64,000 nucleotides of DNA, taken from assembly GCF_001042485.2 (NCBI RefSeq), contig NZ_LBMN02000012.1, positions 186,001 to 250,000 of the forward strand. Reading direction: 5' to 3'. A program made the position numbers and the translations under genes. Below the pieces are notes generated by a model. It saw only the letters and a list, made by a program, of their open reading frames with translations, was not told the origin of the DNA and did no database searches. Below are positions 17,753 to 26,616 of this stretch, piece by piece; the first letter of the stretch is position 1; every line of letters starts with the position of its first letter. This DNA comes from Bacillus paralicheniformis. GTDB taxonomy: Bacteria > Bacillota > Bacilli > Bacillales > Bacillaceae.

Positions 17753-19192
17753 TCACATGAGCTTCCCGGCGAGTTCTGCGATCGTTTGAATGCCGTAGCG
17801 AAGCTCTGGCAAAGAGGCGTACGAATAGGACAACCTGATGCTGTATTTAGCTTCTTTATCGTAGAGGGTGCCGGGATTGATGAGGATGTTTTTCTGTAAT
17901 GCTTGTTCGAACAAAGCGCTGAGCGAGAGCGGCTTTAGAAATGTGACCCAAATGTAAAACCCGCCTGAAGGCTTTTCCCAGCGGGCGATTCCTCTGCAAT
18001 AGGTCTCAAGACACCGGAGCGCCTCATCCCGCCTTCGTCTCAGTTCATCTTTGATCCAGCTGAGATTTTCATCATAAAGTCCGCTTGAAAGCCACTTTGC
18101 AGCCACCCATTGCGACAATGAACTTGAGCCGTAGTCAGTCTGCATTTTAATATCGGCCAGCCTCTCGATGACGGGCTCCGGGCCTGCGACCCAGCCGATG
18201 CGAAGGCCGGGGCTGACGGTTTTCGATAGTGTACTGACATAAAGAATGCTGCCTTCTCTGTCCATGGCCTTCAGCGGCGATGACGGCGGACCGTCAAGCC
18301 GCAAGTCGCCGTATGCGTCATCTTCAATAACCGGGAGCGACAGCCTTTTGCTCATTTGAATCAGCTCACGCTTCCGGTTTTCCGACATCAGTTTGCCCGT
18401 CGGATTGTGAAATGACGGAATCGTGTACAGTAAATCGGCGCCATGCCGTTTTTTTACCGCCGGAATGACGGACGGGTCTAATCCCCCGCCATCCATTGGA
18501 AGCCCGCAAAGCCGCATGTCCATCGATTGAAAAACGTGCAGCGAGTATAGGTATGACGGCTTTTCCGTCAACACGACGGCTCTCCGCTTCAAAAGACCGA
18601 TCGATATGAGCTGCAGCGCTTGGAGCGCTCCGGAGACAATCAGAATCGAGTCGGCCGATACACGCACACCCTTCCGGCCCAGATGCTCCGCCAGCACCTC
18701 TCTTGTATAGCGGCTTCCTTTCGCTTCTTCATACCCGAGCATCAGCCTATCAGACGGTGCGCGGCGAAGAATCTCTTCCATCTGTTGATAGGGCAGCAGT
18801 TCAGGCGCTAATTCACCTGTGCCGAGCCTGATGATCCCTTCTGTAAACTCCTGCCTGTTGATTTCCTGAACCGTCATTGAATTGGGACGGTGAATTCCCG
18901 AACGTACATAACTCGTCCAGTCAAGCGGCGGCCCCGCCGTCAATTGTGACCATGTTTGATTGGCCACCTTTGTGCCTCCGCCCCGGTTGCCTTCAAGAAA
19001 TCCTTGGGCTGTCAGCTCGTCCAGAGCCGCGGTAACCGTGCTTCTATTCACTTGAAAGATGGAGGCCAGCTTGCGTTGTGAAGGGATTTTCGTCCCGGCC
19101 GGCCATTCCCCCTGCAAAATCTTCTCTTTTATAATCTGTTCGATTTGCTGGTATAGCGGAATATCTGAATGTCTGTTCAGCTGTCTGTGCAC
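17753..19192 (-). CDS. yisV: MocR-family (GntR-PLP) transcriptional regulator YisV
   Basis: The ~479-aa protein has an N-terminal GntR winged helix (IPSQRKLASIFQVNRSTVTAAL) followed by a class-I aminotransferase-like domain (~110-475). The PLP lysine is in VSTLSKTVSPGLRIGW. Such regulators sense amino acids or vitamin B6 through PLP. I choose GTG 19192 (MHRQLNRHSDIPLYQQ) since GGAG lies upstream and this matches the family start; a TTG at 19237 would lie inside an operator-like inverted repeat. It diverges from the LysE-type exporter gene yisU, its likely target. Confidence 0.85.
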   Translation of the reverse strand: MHRQLNRHSDIPLYQQIEQIIKEKILQGEWPAGTKIPSQRKLASIFQVNRSTVTAALDELTAQGFLEGNRGGGTKVANQTWSQLTAGPPLDWTSYVRSGIHRPNSMTVQEINRQEFTEGIIRLGTGELAPELLPYQQMEEILRRAPSDRLMLGYEEAKGSRYTREVLAEHLGRKGVRVSADSILIVSGALQALQLISIGLLKRRAVVLTEKPSYLYSLHVFQSMDMRLCGLPMDGGGLDPSVIPAVKKRHGADLLYTIPSFHNPTGKLMSENRKRELIQMSKRLSLPVIEDDAYGDLRLDGPPSSPLKAMDREGSILYVSTLSKTVSPGLRIGWVAGPEPVIERLADIKMQTDYGSSSLSQWVAAKWLSSGLYDENLSWIKDELRRRRDEALRCLETYCRGIARWEKPSGGFYIWVTFLKPLSLSALFEQALQKNILINPGTLYDKEAKYSIRLSYSYASLPELRYGIQTIAELAGKLM

Positions 19193-19222
19193 TTCATGTT
19201 CAGCTCCTTTTTTAAAGGATAA

Positions 19223-19253
19223 CATTTGGCTGGGCAATTAGACCAGCCAAATG
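19223..19253. promoter_or_regulatory. Inverted repeat between yisV and yisU, operator candidate
   Basis: CATTTGGCTGG (19223-19233) and CCAGCCAAATG (19243-19253) form a perfect 11-bp inverted repeat with a 9-bp centre, 31 bp before the yisV start and 70 bp before yisU. The arrangement fits a YisV binding site. No T run follows on either strand, so it is not a terminator. Confidence 0.55.
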
Positions 19254-19323
19254 GCCGGAGACATTCCCCGTTTCTTGCTCTACAATAAAACGGATGTTTT
19301 GAATGAAAGGGGTTTTTGCAGTC

Positions 19324-19929
19324 ATGAACGCAGCTATTCACGGAATGATTCTCGCTTTTGGACTGATCTTGCCGCTCGGCGCGCAAAATGTCCTGATTTT
19401 TCAGCAAGGGGCTGCATCATCGAGCATTTTGCGTGTCATGCCGCTTGTGATCTCCGCATCGTTGTGCGATTCCCTCCTGATTATACTGGCAGTCACAGGT
19501 ATTTCCGCGGCTGTCGCCGGCCTTCCTGAAGTTAAATTTGTCCTTTTGACCGGAGGACTTTTGTTTCTCATTTATATGGGATGGATCACATGGAGGAGCA
19601 AACCGGCGGTAGGAAACGCGTCCGAAGCTATGCCGCCCAAAAAGCAAATCGCTTTTGCTGCGGCCGTATCGCTCTTAAATCCGCACGCCTTGCTCGATAT
19701 CGTCGGCGTGATCGGCACCAACTCTTTAGCGTATGAAGGTGCGGATCTTTGGCTGTTCACCTGTGCATGTATGATCGTTTCGTGGCTATGGTTCCTTGGA
19801 CTTGCCGCAGCGGGAAGACTTCTCAAACAGCTCGATTCACAGGGGATCGTCATGACCTTGTTCAATAAAGGATCTGCGGCTGTCATGTGGGGGCTTGCCG
19901 CCTACCTCGGCGCCTCGCTGTTTACCTGA
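19324..19929 (+). CDS. yisU: LysE/ArgO-type amino-acid exporter YisU
   Basis: The ~201-aa membrane protein opens with the LysE signature GLILPLGAQNVLIFQQGA and has about six hydrophobic segments. The LNPHALLD motif near residue 125 is typical of the family, which exports basic amino acids such as lysine and arginine. The start at 19324 (MNAAIHG) is preceded by AAAGGGG; the upstream ATG at 19303 lies before that site. The neighbouring MocR regulator YisV suggests induction by its amino-acid substrate. Confidence 0.88.
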   Translation: MNAAIHGMILAFGLILPLGAQNVLIFQQGAASSSILRVMPLVISASLCDSLLIILAVTGISAAVAGLPEVKFVLLTGGLLFLIYMGWITWRSKPAVGNASEAMPPKKQIAFAAAVSLLNPHALLDIVGVIGTNSLAYEGADLWLFTCACMIVSWLWFLGLAAAGRLLKQLDSQGIVMTLFNKGSAAVMWGLAAYLGASLFT

Positions 19930-20002
19930 TCCTGCGGGAACGCGGCTTCTGTCCGCATAAACCTGAGAAGCAGCGAGCACAATAAGGACATCCGGTAACG
20001 CG

Positions 20003-21376
20003 GTGATCGAAGAGCATGAAACAAAAGGCGGACAAAAAGCAGTATTTTACTATTTACATACCATCATTGATCGGGTCATGCTGCAACAGTCGATCATCAG
20101 GCCTCTGATCATGAGCGCCGAAGAAGAGTCAATATATCGCTGTTTAAAAACCTTTGTTTTGCACGTTGAACCGATCGTATCTTTAGAAACCGCAAAGGAG
20201 TGGCTGATGTCCGGTTCGATCATCATCCATGATCCGGACAGGCAGCAGTGGTTTGCCATTCCCATTGAAAATCGGGTCGGCCGGCAGATCGAACCGTCTC
20301 AAACCGAAACGGTGATGTACGGTCCGAAAGACAGTTTTACCGAGCAGCTCGACGTCAATCTTTCTTTGCTGCGGCGCAGGCTGCCTTTAACCAATTTAAA
20401 AGCGGAAAGGCTGACGGTCTGTTCGCTCAGCAAAACATCTGTTGTTATCGTTTATATTGCCGGATTAACCAATCCGGAATTGATTGAGGAAGCCAGAAAA
20501 AAAATCGCGGAAACCGATTTTGACATGATCTTCGATTCCGCACAGCTCACTGAATTGATTGAAGATCATCATCATTCGATTTTTCCGCAGTTCCAGCAGA
20601 CCGAGCGTCCCGACATTTCCGCATACAATTTAAGCATTGGCAAAGTCGCCATTTTGGTCGATCAGACGCCGTTTGTATTACATGCACCGATCACGTTTTT
20701 TCACCTTTTTCACTCCGCTGAAGATTATACGACGCGCTGGCCGGTTGCCAGCTTTTTTAGAATGCTGCGCTACGCCAGTTTTTTTCTATCTATTTTGCTC
20801 ATCCCTTTTTATGTGGCTTTGTCGACTCATCATTATCATATGTTTCCGCTCCAGATCCTTTATGTGCTGATCGAATCAAGGAGCAAAGTGCCGTTCACCC
20901 CGTTTTGGGAAGCGGTTCTTATGCTACTCGTCATTGAAATTATTAAGGAAGCCAGCGTGCGGATGCCGACAAAATCAAGTTCAACATTAGGGGTTATCTC
21001 AGGGATTGTGATTGGAGAAGCGGCGGTGCAGGCGGGCTTTGTCAGCAAAGTACTGATCGTTTTGGTCGGCATCTCAACGGTCGCGTCATTTTTGGTGCCT
21101 AACTACATCGTAGCTAAAGGGCACACTTTGATTCATTTTACGATGCTCTTGTTCTCCGCCTGCCTCGGTTTTTTCGGATTGATCTTCGGAATGATCGGAC
21201 TGTTTGTTCATTTGAACGGGCTTACTTCTCTCAAGCAGCCTTATTTTGCGCCGATTACTCCGTTATATTGGCGCGATTGGCTCGATCTTTTTATACGAAG
21301 TCCTTTGATCTGGCTGAAAAAGCGCCCCGAATATCTGCATACCTTGCAAAAATGGCGGTACGTTAAAAGGAGATGA
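20003..21376 (+). CDS. GerA-family germinant receptor A subunit, apparently N-terminally short
   Basis: The 457-aa product is a spore germinant receptor A subunit. After a soluble N-terminal region (to about residue 240, including SIFPQFQQTERPD) come several membrane segments with the family motif PFTPFWEAVLMLLVIEIIKEA. Compared with GerAA it lacks about 35-40 N-terminal residues, beginning directly at the GGQKAVFYYLH segment. The only in-frame start is GTG 20003, with AAGGA 14 nt upstream, and only 73 bp separate it from yisU with no clear sigma-G promoter. It may be a truncated gene. Receptors act in the inner spore membrane with B and C subunits encoded next. Confidence 0.82.
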   Translation: MIEEHETKGGQKAVFYYLHTIIDRVMLQQSIIRPLIMSAEEESIYRCLKTFVLHVEPIVSLETAKEWLMSGSIIIHDPDRQQWFAIPIENRVGRQIEPSQTETVMYGPKDSFTEQLDVNLSLLRRRLPLTNLKAERLTVCSLSKTSVVIVYIAGLTNPELIEEARKKIAETDFDMIFDSAQLTELIEDHHHSIFPQFQQTERPDISAYNLSIGKVAILVDQTPFVLHAPITFFHLFHSAEDYTTRWPVASFFRMLRYASFFLSILLIPFYVALSTHHYHMFPLQILYVLIESRSKVPFTPFWEAVLMLLVIEIIKEASVRMPTKSSSTLGVISGIVIGEAAVQAGFVSKVLIVLVGISTVASFLVPNYIVAKGHTLIHFTMLLFSACLGFFGLIFGMIGLFVHLNGLTSLKQPYFAPITPLYWRDWLDLFIRSPLIWLKKRPEYLHTLQKWRYVKRR

Positions 21377-21382
21377 AGCGGC

Positions 21383-22501
21383 TTGAGTTCTTTTCAATTA
21401 TTCCACAAGACACGGCCTCTCGGCGGAATTTACATCGCCCTCATCGCCAACCGTATGCAAGTTCTTTTTTTCATCTTGGTTCTGCCGATGTATCTGGTTC
21501 ACCCTTACATGATGTTCGTTATGCTCGCTGTCGGAATGCTGTCACAGTTCAACTTGTACCTGTTGTCCAAATGGCTGTCTTCTCCAGCGGCCGCAAAAGG
21601 CTATGAAGGCTTTGCCGCTCTCTTCGGCGAACGCAAGCTGCGCTTTTTTATCCTGATCGGCTTAATTCAGCTCGCGTTAAAGATCGCGATCATGATCACA
21701 AGCTACGCCGAAACGGTAAGACACTTCATCTTTCCCGCCATCAATATCAACTGGCTTGTGATCTTGATTCTGGTGATCAGCGGATATGCGGCCTCCCGCG
21801 GCATGGAAAATACGATGCGATTTGTCATCATTGCCTTTATGTCATCATTTTGGATCGTGTTCATTTTTATCAGGTTTTATATCCCCCCGATCGCTTCCTT
21901 GACCGATTTATACCCGTTGATTCCTTTTGACTGGACTGAACATTCTTGGAAGGCGCTGCTCGTCATGTGGTCTTCTTTTTCCAGTCCCGAGTATTTGATT
22001 TGTCTGGCTCCATGGTTCAGCAAGGAAGCTAATGTGCTGAAATGTTTATCGGTCGGTAATGCGATTTCACTCTTCGAATATTTGTTTTTGTTTATCGGTG
22101 CATTATTTTTCTACGGCTCCTCTTATTTGCTGGAAACCATTTTTCCGGTGATAAACATGCTCCGCTATTTGCAGTCGCCGATTTTGGAGCGGATCGATAC
22201 GTTTCTACTGTCTGCCCATATGTTTCATTTTGCGTTTGTAATCGCGATTTTTTTACTCTGCTTTTACGGAGGCCTCCGCATTTTGTTTAAAAGAACGGCC
22301 AAGCCTGTGACGCGAAGAGGATTTCTGTTCAGCTTCCTATTGCTCATGGGATGTTCGCTCATGTTAAGCACCTGGTTTTGGCAATCCGGAAAGCAGCAAG
22401 ATATGTGGTTTTTGATCGAAGTATCCATCGGAGCCGTCACTTACGCATTGATTCCGGCTATTCTTGTCATTGCCGGAAAACGAAAGGGGCGCATGCAATG
22501 A
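21383..22501 (+). CDS. GerB-family germinant receptor B subunit
   Basis: The 372-aa protein is a ten-segment membrane protein of the GerB/amino-acid permease (APC-like) family; IALIANRMQVLFFILVLP and the ERIDTFLLSAHMFHFAF block are characteristic of germinant receptor B subunits, which bind the germinant. It begins at TTG 21383 after AAGGAG and overlaps the next gene by 4 nt. It appears intact. Confidence 0.88.
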   Translation: MSSFQLFHKTRPLGGIYIALIANRMQVLFFILVLPMYLVHPYMMFVMLAVGMLSQFNLYLLSKWLSSPAAAKGYEGFAALFGERKLRFFILIGLIQLALKIAIMITSYAETVRHFIFPAININWLVILILVISGYAASRGMENTMRFVIIAFMSSFWIVFIFIRFYIPPIASLTDLYPLIPFDWTEHSWKALLVMWSSFSSPEYLICLAPWFSKEANVLKCLSVGNAISLFEYLFLFIGALFFYGSSYLLETIFPVINMLRYLQSPILERIDTFLLSAHMFHFAFVIAIFLLCFYGGLRILFKRTAKPVTRRGFLFSFLLLMGCSLMLSTWFWQSGKQQDMWFLIEVSIGAVTYALIPAILVIAGKRKGRMQ

Positions 22502-23586
22502 TCAACGGGAAACGCCTCATATTAAACGGCTGTATCGCACTTGTGATTTTCATGACGATTGAGGGCTGCTCTCCATTTGTTGAAAACAATGAGATTGAAG
22601 AAATCTCACCGGTTACCTTTTGGTATATCAAAGAAGGAAAAAAAGGAAAGATCTCAATGAGCACCACCGTCCCTCCGGTGGGCCTTGAAAAGAAGCGGCT
22701 GTTCAGCACCGAAGTCAATATGATCAAACAAGTCGGCAAGCGATTTAATTTAAATTATTACAACGAGCTGAAAAACGGGCAGCTGAGAATGGTGATGATC
22801 GAAGAAAATCTCGCTGAAAAAGGCATACTTCCGATTATCAACACGCTTCTGTCAGACCCGAAAATCGGCCCTCGCCTTTATCTCATCGTCGTCAACGGCG
22901 ATTTTGACAAATATATACTGAACGAATTGAAGCAAAGCGAAAATTTTGACTTTTATCTTTATCAGACGTTAAGGCATTTTGAAAGAGCCAACCAGGGTGA
23001 AATGAGCATCGTTAACCTGCATCAATTCAAAAACCAGCTGTACACCCACTATTCAGATCCTTACGTACCTGTTTTCAGAACCGATGGTAACCAGTTCACA
23101 TATGAAGGAACAGGAATTTTCCGAAACGACAAATTCTTGAAGACACTGACCGGCATAGACGATCAAATTTTTCAGCTGCTCAACAATAACAGATATCTGA
23201 AGTTCCTCACGATTCCCAACTTGTCAATCATAATCGGCCAAGCCCGCTCAACCGTCACATTTGACTTGAATCAAAACAATACAGCTTTATCAATGAAAGT
23301 CAGCATAAACGCGGGCATTGAAGAATACACAGGCGACAAAAACCTGCAGGATCAAAGCGAGTTCAGCGCACTTGTCCATGATGTGGAATCCGAATTGGAA
23401 AAGAAAACAGCGGACATGATAAAGGACATGCAAAACATTCGGGTTGATCCGCTTGAAGTCGGCGGTGAAGCGCTTTTTCCGTTTACGAAGCCGATGAGCG
23501 ACAAAGCGTGGCTGAATCGGTGGGAGAAGATGGATGTCGAGGTGGACTATCAGGTGAGTCTGAGACCGAATGTGAATGTGCAATAA
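22498..23586 (+). CDS. GerC-family germinant receptor lipoprotein
   Basis: The ~362-aa protein has a short signal sequence ending at a lipobox-like IEGC (Cys about residue 23) and the three-domain GerC layout: the EEISPVTFWYIKEGKK opening, a middle DPKIGPRLYLIVVNGDF segment and a C-terminal VDYQVSLRPN strand. GerC lipoproteins anchor to the outer leaflet of the inner spore membrane and complete the receptor. The start at 22498 overlaps the gerB-type stop (ATGA). It is the last gene before a terminator, so the operon has exactly A, B and C genes. Confidence 0.87.
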   Translation: MINGKRLILNGCIALVIFMTIEGCSPFVENNEIEEISPVTFWYIKEGKKGKISMSTTVPPVGLEKKRLFSTEVNMIKQVGKRFNLNYYNELKNGQLRMVMIEENLAEKGILPIINTLLSDPKIGPRLYLIVVNGDFDKYILNELKQSENFDFYLYQTLRHFERANQGEMSIVNLHQFKNQLYTHYSDPYVPVFRTDGNQFTYEGTGIFRNDKFLKTLTGIDDQIFQLLNNNRYLKFLTIPNLSIIIGQARSTVTFDLNQNNTALSMKVSINAGIEEYTGDKNLQDQSEFSALVHDVESELEKKTADMIKDMQNIRVDPLEVGGEALFPFTKPMSDKAWLNRWEKMDVEVDYQVSLRPNVNVQ

Positions 23587-23628
23587 GGGACATACAGTTG
23601 ATTGAATACGCTGAGAGAAAGCGGCATC

Positions 23629-23660
23629 GGGCGGAGAAATGCTTTCTTCCGCCCTTCTTT
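23629..23660 (+). terminator. Terminator of the ger-type operon
   Basis: GGGCGGA (23629-23635) pairs with TCCGCCC (23648-23654), followed by TTCTTT. It lies 40 bp after the GerC-type stop and before convergent yisS. Confidence 0.65.
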
Positions 23661-23734
23661 CTGTTGATCCTATTGACCGCAGGATGATCTCCGGCATACT
23701 TTGTCTTTATCACAGCCCGTTTATGAGCCCCGTT

Positions 23735-24762
23735 TCATACCGTAAGCTGTTTCGTCTGATACTGAATCTTGACGGTCTTGCCTGTTGACCAGGATTCTGT
23801 GGCCGCAAGCGCGATTTCCAGATTGACTGCCGCATCCACTTCAGTCACAATCGGTTTCGTTTTGTTGCGAACACACTTGGCAAAGTGCTGCATCTCTAAG
23901 CAGTACGCTTCATGGAACCTCGCCTGGAAATCCGGAATGATATTATAGCTGCTCCCCTGCCCGGTCCGCACGGTAACCGCCGGGTTCCGCAGCGCCCCGA
24001 TGGAGATGCAGCCGTCCGTCCCGATAATTTCGGCGCGTATATCGTGGCCGTAAGACGAATTGCGGCTTGCTTCCGCATCACCCGCCGCCCCCGAATCAAA
24101 CTCCATATAGGTGAGCGCTTGATCGACATCATGGCACCCCGGCATGAACGCGTGCTTCAAAACTCTTCCGTGGCCGGAAACAGCAGTAATTTCAGCCCCC
24201 ATTAATAACGCGCGATATCATAATTGTGAATCGAACAATCGACAAAAATACCGCCGCTTTTTTTAATGAATTCGGCCGGAGGAGAGCCAAAATCGCGCGT
24301 AAACCCTTTATAATAGATCGGTTTGCCGATCTCTCCGGCATCGATCCTCCTTTTGGCATCCGCATAAGCAGGATCAAACCGCCTCATAAACCCCACCTGG
24401 CAAATCACGCCCGTTTCTTTGACTTTAGCAATGACTTCAATCGATTCTTCAAGATTTAATGTCAGCGGCTTCTCGACGAAAATCTGTTTGCCTCATTCGG
24501 CCGCCTGTTTGATCACTTCGGCATGGGTAGATGTCGGTGTAACGATGACGACGGCATCAATTTCTGGATCGTGGAGACATTCAAACGGATCTTCAAACCA
24601 CTTTTCAACACCCAGTTCAGCGGCAATCTCCCTCGCCCTCCCCTCTGTCGGATCGGCCACAGCGGCGAGCAGGACCCCGGGCACCTCGGTTTTGAGGTTT
24701 TTCGCATGGTAATAGCCGAGCCTTCCGCGCCCTAATACGGCGCATCTCACTCGTTCTGTCAT
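23735..24762 (-). pseudogene. yisS: Broken inositol-dehydrogenase-like oxidoreductase (yisS)
   Basis: The reading frame of a Gfo/Idh/MocA dehydrogenase runs from MTERVRCAVLGRGRLGYYHAKN (24762) to a stop at 23735, but is broken twice. First, an in-frame TGA at 24493-24495 interrupts AAE*GKQIFVEKP within the family's EKP motif. Second, near 24202-24208 one base is missing: the reading DIARY* resumes one frame over as MGAEITAVSGHG, and a single restored T gives DIARYLMGAEI. With that base the length is 342 aa, as in B. subtilis YisS. The Rossmann fold, the GFMRRFDPAYADAK segment and the C-terminal half are otherwise well kept, so the damage is recent or, less likely, an assembly error. Confidence 0.88.
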
Positions 24763-24788
24763 TTTCTTCTCTCCCTTCTTACATATTG

Positions 24789-24900
24789 AAAGCGCTTTAT
24801 TAATTAGAGAAAGCGCTTGCTCATTTCAATTTTGATTTTACCCTGTATTTATTTTATCCGCAATGCTTTTTAGGATTTAACGAGAGCAAGCGCTTGCTCT
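24789..24900 (-). promoter_or_regulatory. yisS promoter with three LacI/cre-type operators
   Basis: TTGCGG (24863-24858), a 17-bp spacer and TAAAAT (24840-24835) form the minus-strand promoter. Three palindromes with the AAGCGCTT core flank it: AAAGCGCTTT at 24789-24798, GAGAAAGCGCTTGCTC at 24807-24822, and the perfect 18-bp AGAGCAAGCGCTTGCTCT at 24883-24900. The first pair is centred 21 bp apart, the outer one 77 bp further. They fit DegA and/or CcpA binding; the downstream sites would block elongation and the upstream one could allow looping. Confidence 0.7.
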
Positions 24901-24904
24901 TATT

Positions 24905-24947
24905 TTTTAAAAAAAGAGCGTTTTTTTCTATCAAAACCCGCTCTTTT
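24905..24947 (-). terminator. Terminator of degA, overlapping its 3' end
   Basis: On the minus strand AAAAGAGCG (24947-24939) pairs with CGCTCTTTT (24920-24912), followed by more T residues. The 5' arm lies within the last codons of degA. Confidence 0.65.
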
Positions 24948-25974
24948 CTGCATGTGCATCTTTTTTAAATGGAGGTGCCGTCGACTGTCTGACGACAAGT
25001 TCAGGCATGAGAATGATTTTGTTTTTCGAACTTTTCTCGCCGCTGATTTCTTCGGCCAGCAGCTCGGCCGCACGGCGGCCCATTTCTTCAATCGGCTGCG
25101 ACACTGTCGTAAGCGGCGGATCGGTCATTTCGGCTAAAAACGTATTATCAAAGCCGATGACAGATAAATCCGTTGGAACTTGGAGCCCCCATTCCCTTGC
25201 AGTCTGAATGACTCCGCACGCAAGCACATCATTCATGGCGAAAACGGCGGTCGGAATGTTGCTTTCGAAAATCTGAGCGGCTGCTTTTTTGCCGCATTCC
25301 AGGGAAAAACCGGTACCGGCGATGAGCGATTCATTCACTTTGATGCCGGCTTCATCCATCGCTTTTTGGAAGCCTTTCAGCCTGTCTTTTTCTCCGGTTG
25401 TCGATCCGTCGCCGGCGATGCAGGCGATTGTCTTATGGCCGAGCGAAATTAAATGCCGCGTCGCTAAGTATCCGCCCATAAAATCGTCGATGACCACGAC
25501 ATCCAGCGGAACAAGGGCGCGGTCCTGAGAAATCATCACGAGCGGTATGCCCTCTTTTGCAATATCCTCGAGCGCATCCATGCTCTCCTGATTTTCGATG
25601 CCGGTCGCAAAAATGATGCCGTCGACGCTTTTTTGCTTGAGCACCGAGAAATACGTTGCCTCCTTTTTCGGATCGCGGTCGGTACTGCATATCATCATGC
25701 TGAATCCAAGCTCGCCCGCCCGCTCTTCAACGCTTTTGGCAAGCTCTCCGAAAAAAGGGTTTGCAATATCGGGCGTCAACAGGCCGATAATGTTCGTGCG
25801 CTTTCCGGTAAGCGCAGAAGCGTGAACATTCGGCTGATAATCGAGTTCTTTCATGACGGCATGCACTCTTTGCCTTGTCGACCTGCTGATTCTCCCGGTA
25901 TTGTTGATCACCCGGGAAACCGTGGAAATCGAAACGCCTGCCGCTTCCGCTACATCATAAATGGTTTTTTTCAT
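24931..25974 (-). CDS. degA: LacI-family regulator DegA
   Basis: The 347-aa protein has a LacI helix-turn-helix (IYDVAEAAGVSISTVSRVINNTGRIS, residues 4-29, with the hinge LNYQPN-like ELDYQPN) and a periplasmic-binding-protein-like effector domain (~60-335). B. subtilis DegA was first noted for promoting breakdown of PurF and sits upstream of yisS, as here. Its likely sites are the AAGCGCTT palindromes in front of yisS, whose sugar-like substrate may be the inducer. It starts at ATG 25974. It seems intact although its presumed target gene is broken. Confidence 0.85.
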   Translation of the reverse strand: MKKTIYDVAEAAGVSISTVSRVINNTGRISRSTRQRVHAVMKELDYQPNVHASALTGKRTNIIGLLTPDIANPFFGELAKSVEERAGELGFSMMICSTDRDPKKEATYFSVLKQKSVDGIIFATGIENQESMDALEDIAKEGIPLVMISQDRALVPLDVVVIDDFMGGYLATRHLISLGHKTIACIAGDGSTTGEKDRLKGFQKAMDEAGIKVNESLIAGTGFSLECGKKAAAQIFESNIPTAVFAMNDVLACGVIQTAREWGLQVPTDLSVIGFDNTFLAEMTDPPLTTVSQPIEEMGRRAAELLAEEISGEKSSKNKIILMPELVVRQSTAPPFKKDAHAEKSGF

Positions 25975-26030
25975 TTTGGTCCCCTCTAGTCCGCTGATGA
26001 AAGATATCTAATATTACATTATAGAGCGTG

Positions 26031-26588
26031 TCAGCTACCGCCGCAAATCAGCTCCCACTCCTCCCGCAATATTCCGTATCTGATTGAATCATAATAGACT
26101 CCGTCATAATATCTGACTTTGCGAATCCGGCCTTCCATCTTAAACCCCGCTTTTTCGGCGCACCTCATCATCCGCCTGTTGCCGGACCACGTCGTCATTC
26201 CGATTCTCGGCACATCGACGTTTTCAAATAGGAAGCCGACCCATAATTCTACGGCTTCCGTGCCGTAACCTCCGTTCCAGAACCGCGGATCATAGATGCC
26301 GATCCCGCATTCCAGCCAGCGTGTCGGCCGGCACTCCCAATAGTAAGAAACGGTTCCTTTCAGCTCTCCTTCGATCTCAATCGCCAAATAGCGCGGCGGT
26401 TTTTCTTTTAAAGCCGGCACAAAAGAGTCGAGAAAATATTGAAACGGTTCGGGCTGAAGCGGAAAATAAGGGGCATCCCATTTTTTCCATTCAGGGTTTC
26501 GGGTTCCGTAAATCATTCTCCATAATCCGGGCAGGTCATCCATTGTGATCGTGCGCAGCTTTACTTTTTCACCATTGATGGATGCCAA
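26031..26588 (-). CDS. GNAT acetyltransferase, RimJ/RimL type
   Basis: The 185-aa protein resembles RimJ/RimL-like N-acetyltransferases: KLRTITMDDLPGLW at the start, the GIYDPRFWNGGYGTEAVEL acetyl-CoA loop near residue 105 and MMRCAEKAGFKMEGRIR near 140. It starts at TTG 26588, 8 nt after AGGAGG. It lies between degA and yisR, where B. subtilis has no gene. The substrate is unknown. Confidence 0.85.
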   Translation of the reverse strand: MASINGEKVKLRTITMDDLPGLWRMIYGTRNPEWKKWDAPYFPLQPEPFQYFLDSFVPALKEKPPRYLAIEIEGELKGTVSYYWECRPTRWLECGIGIYDPRFWNGGYGTEAVELWVGFLFENVDVPRIGMTTWSGNRRMMRCAEKAGFKMEGRIRKVRYYDGVYYDSIRYGILREEWELICGGS

Positions 26589-26616
26589 ACTTTTCTCCTC
26601 CTATGCTTTGAAAATA

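Noticed and set aside
19930..20002. A short peptide-coding frame (LRSSEHNKDIR) between yisU and the GerA-type gene as a separate gene
   Set aside because: It has no start codon or ribosome site; it is better seen as a possible remnant of the truncated gerA-type N-terminus.
24493..24495. TGA in yisS as a possible selenocysteine codon
   Set aside because: It lies beside the EKP motif, where no Cys or Sec is expected, and the gene has a second lesion downstream, so decay is the simpler explanation.
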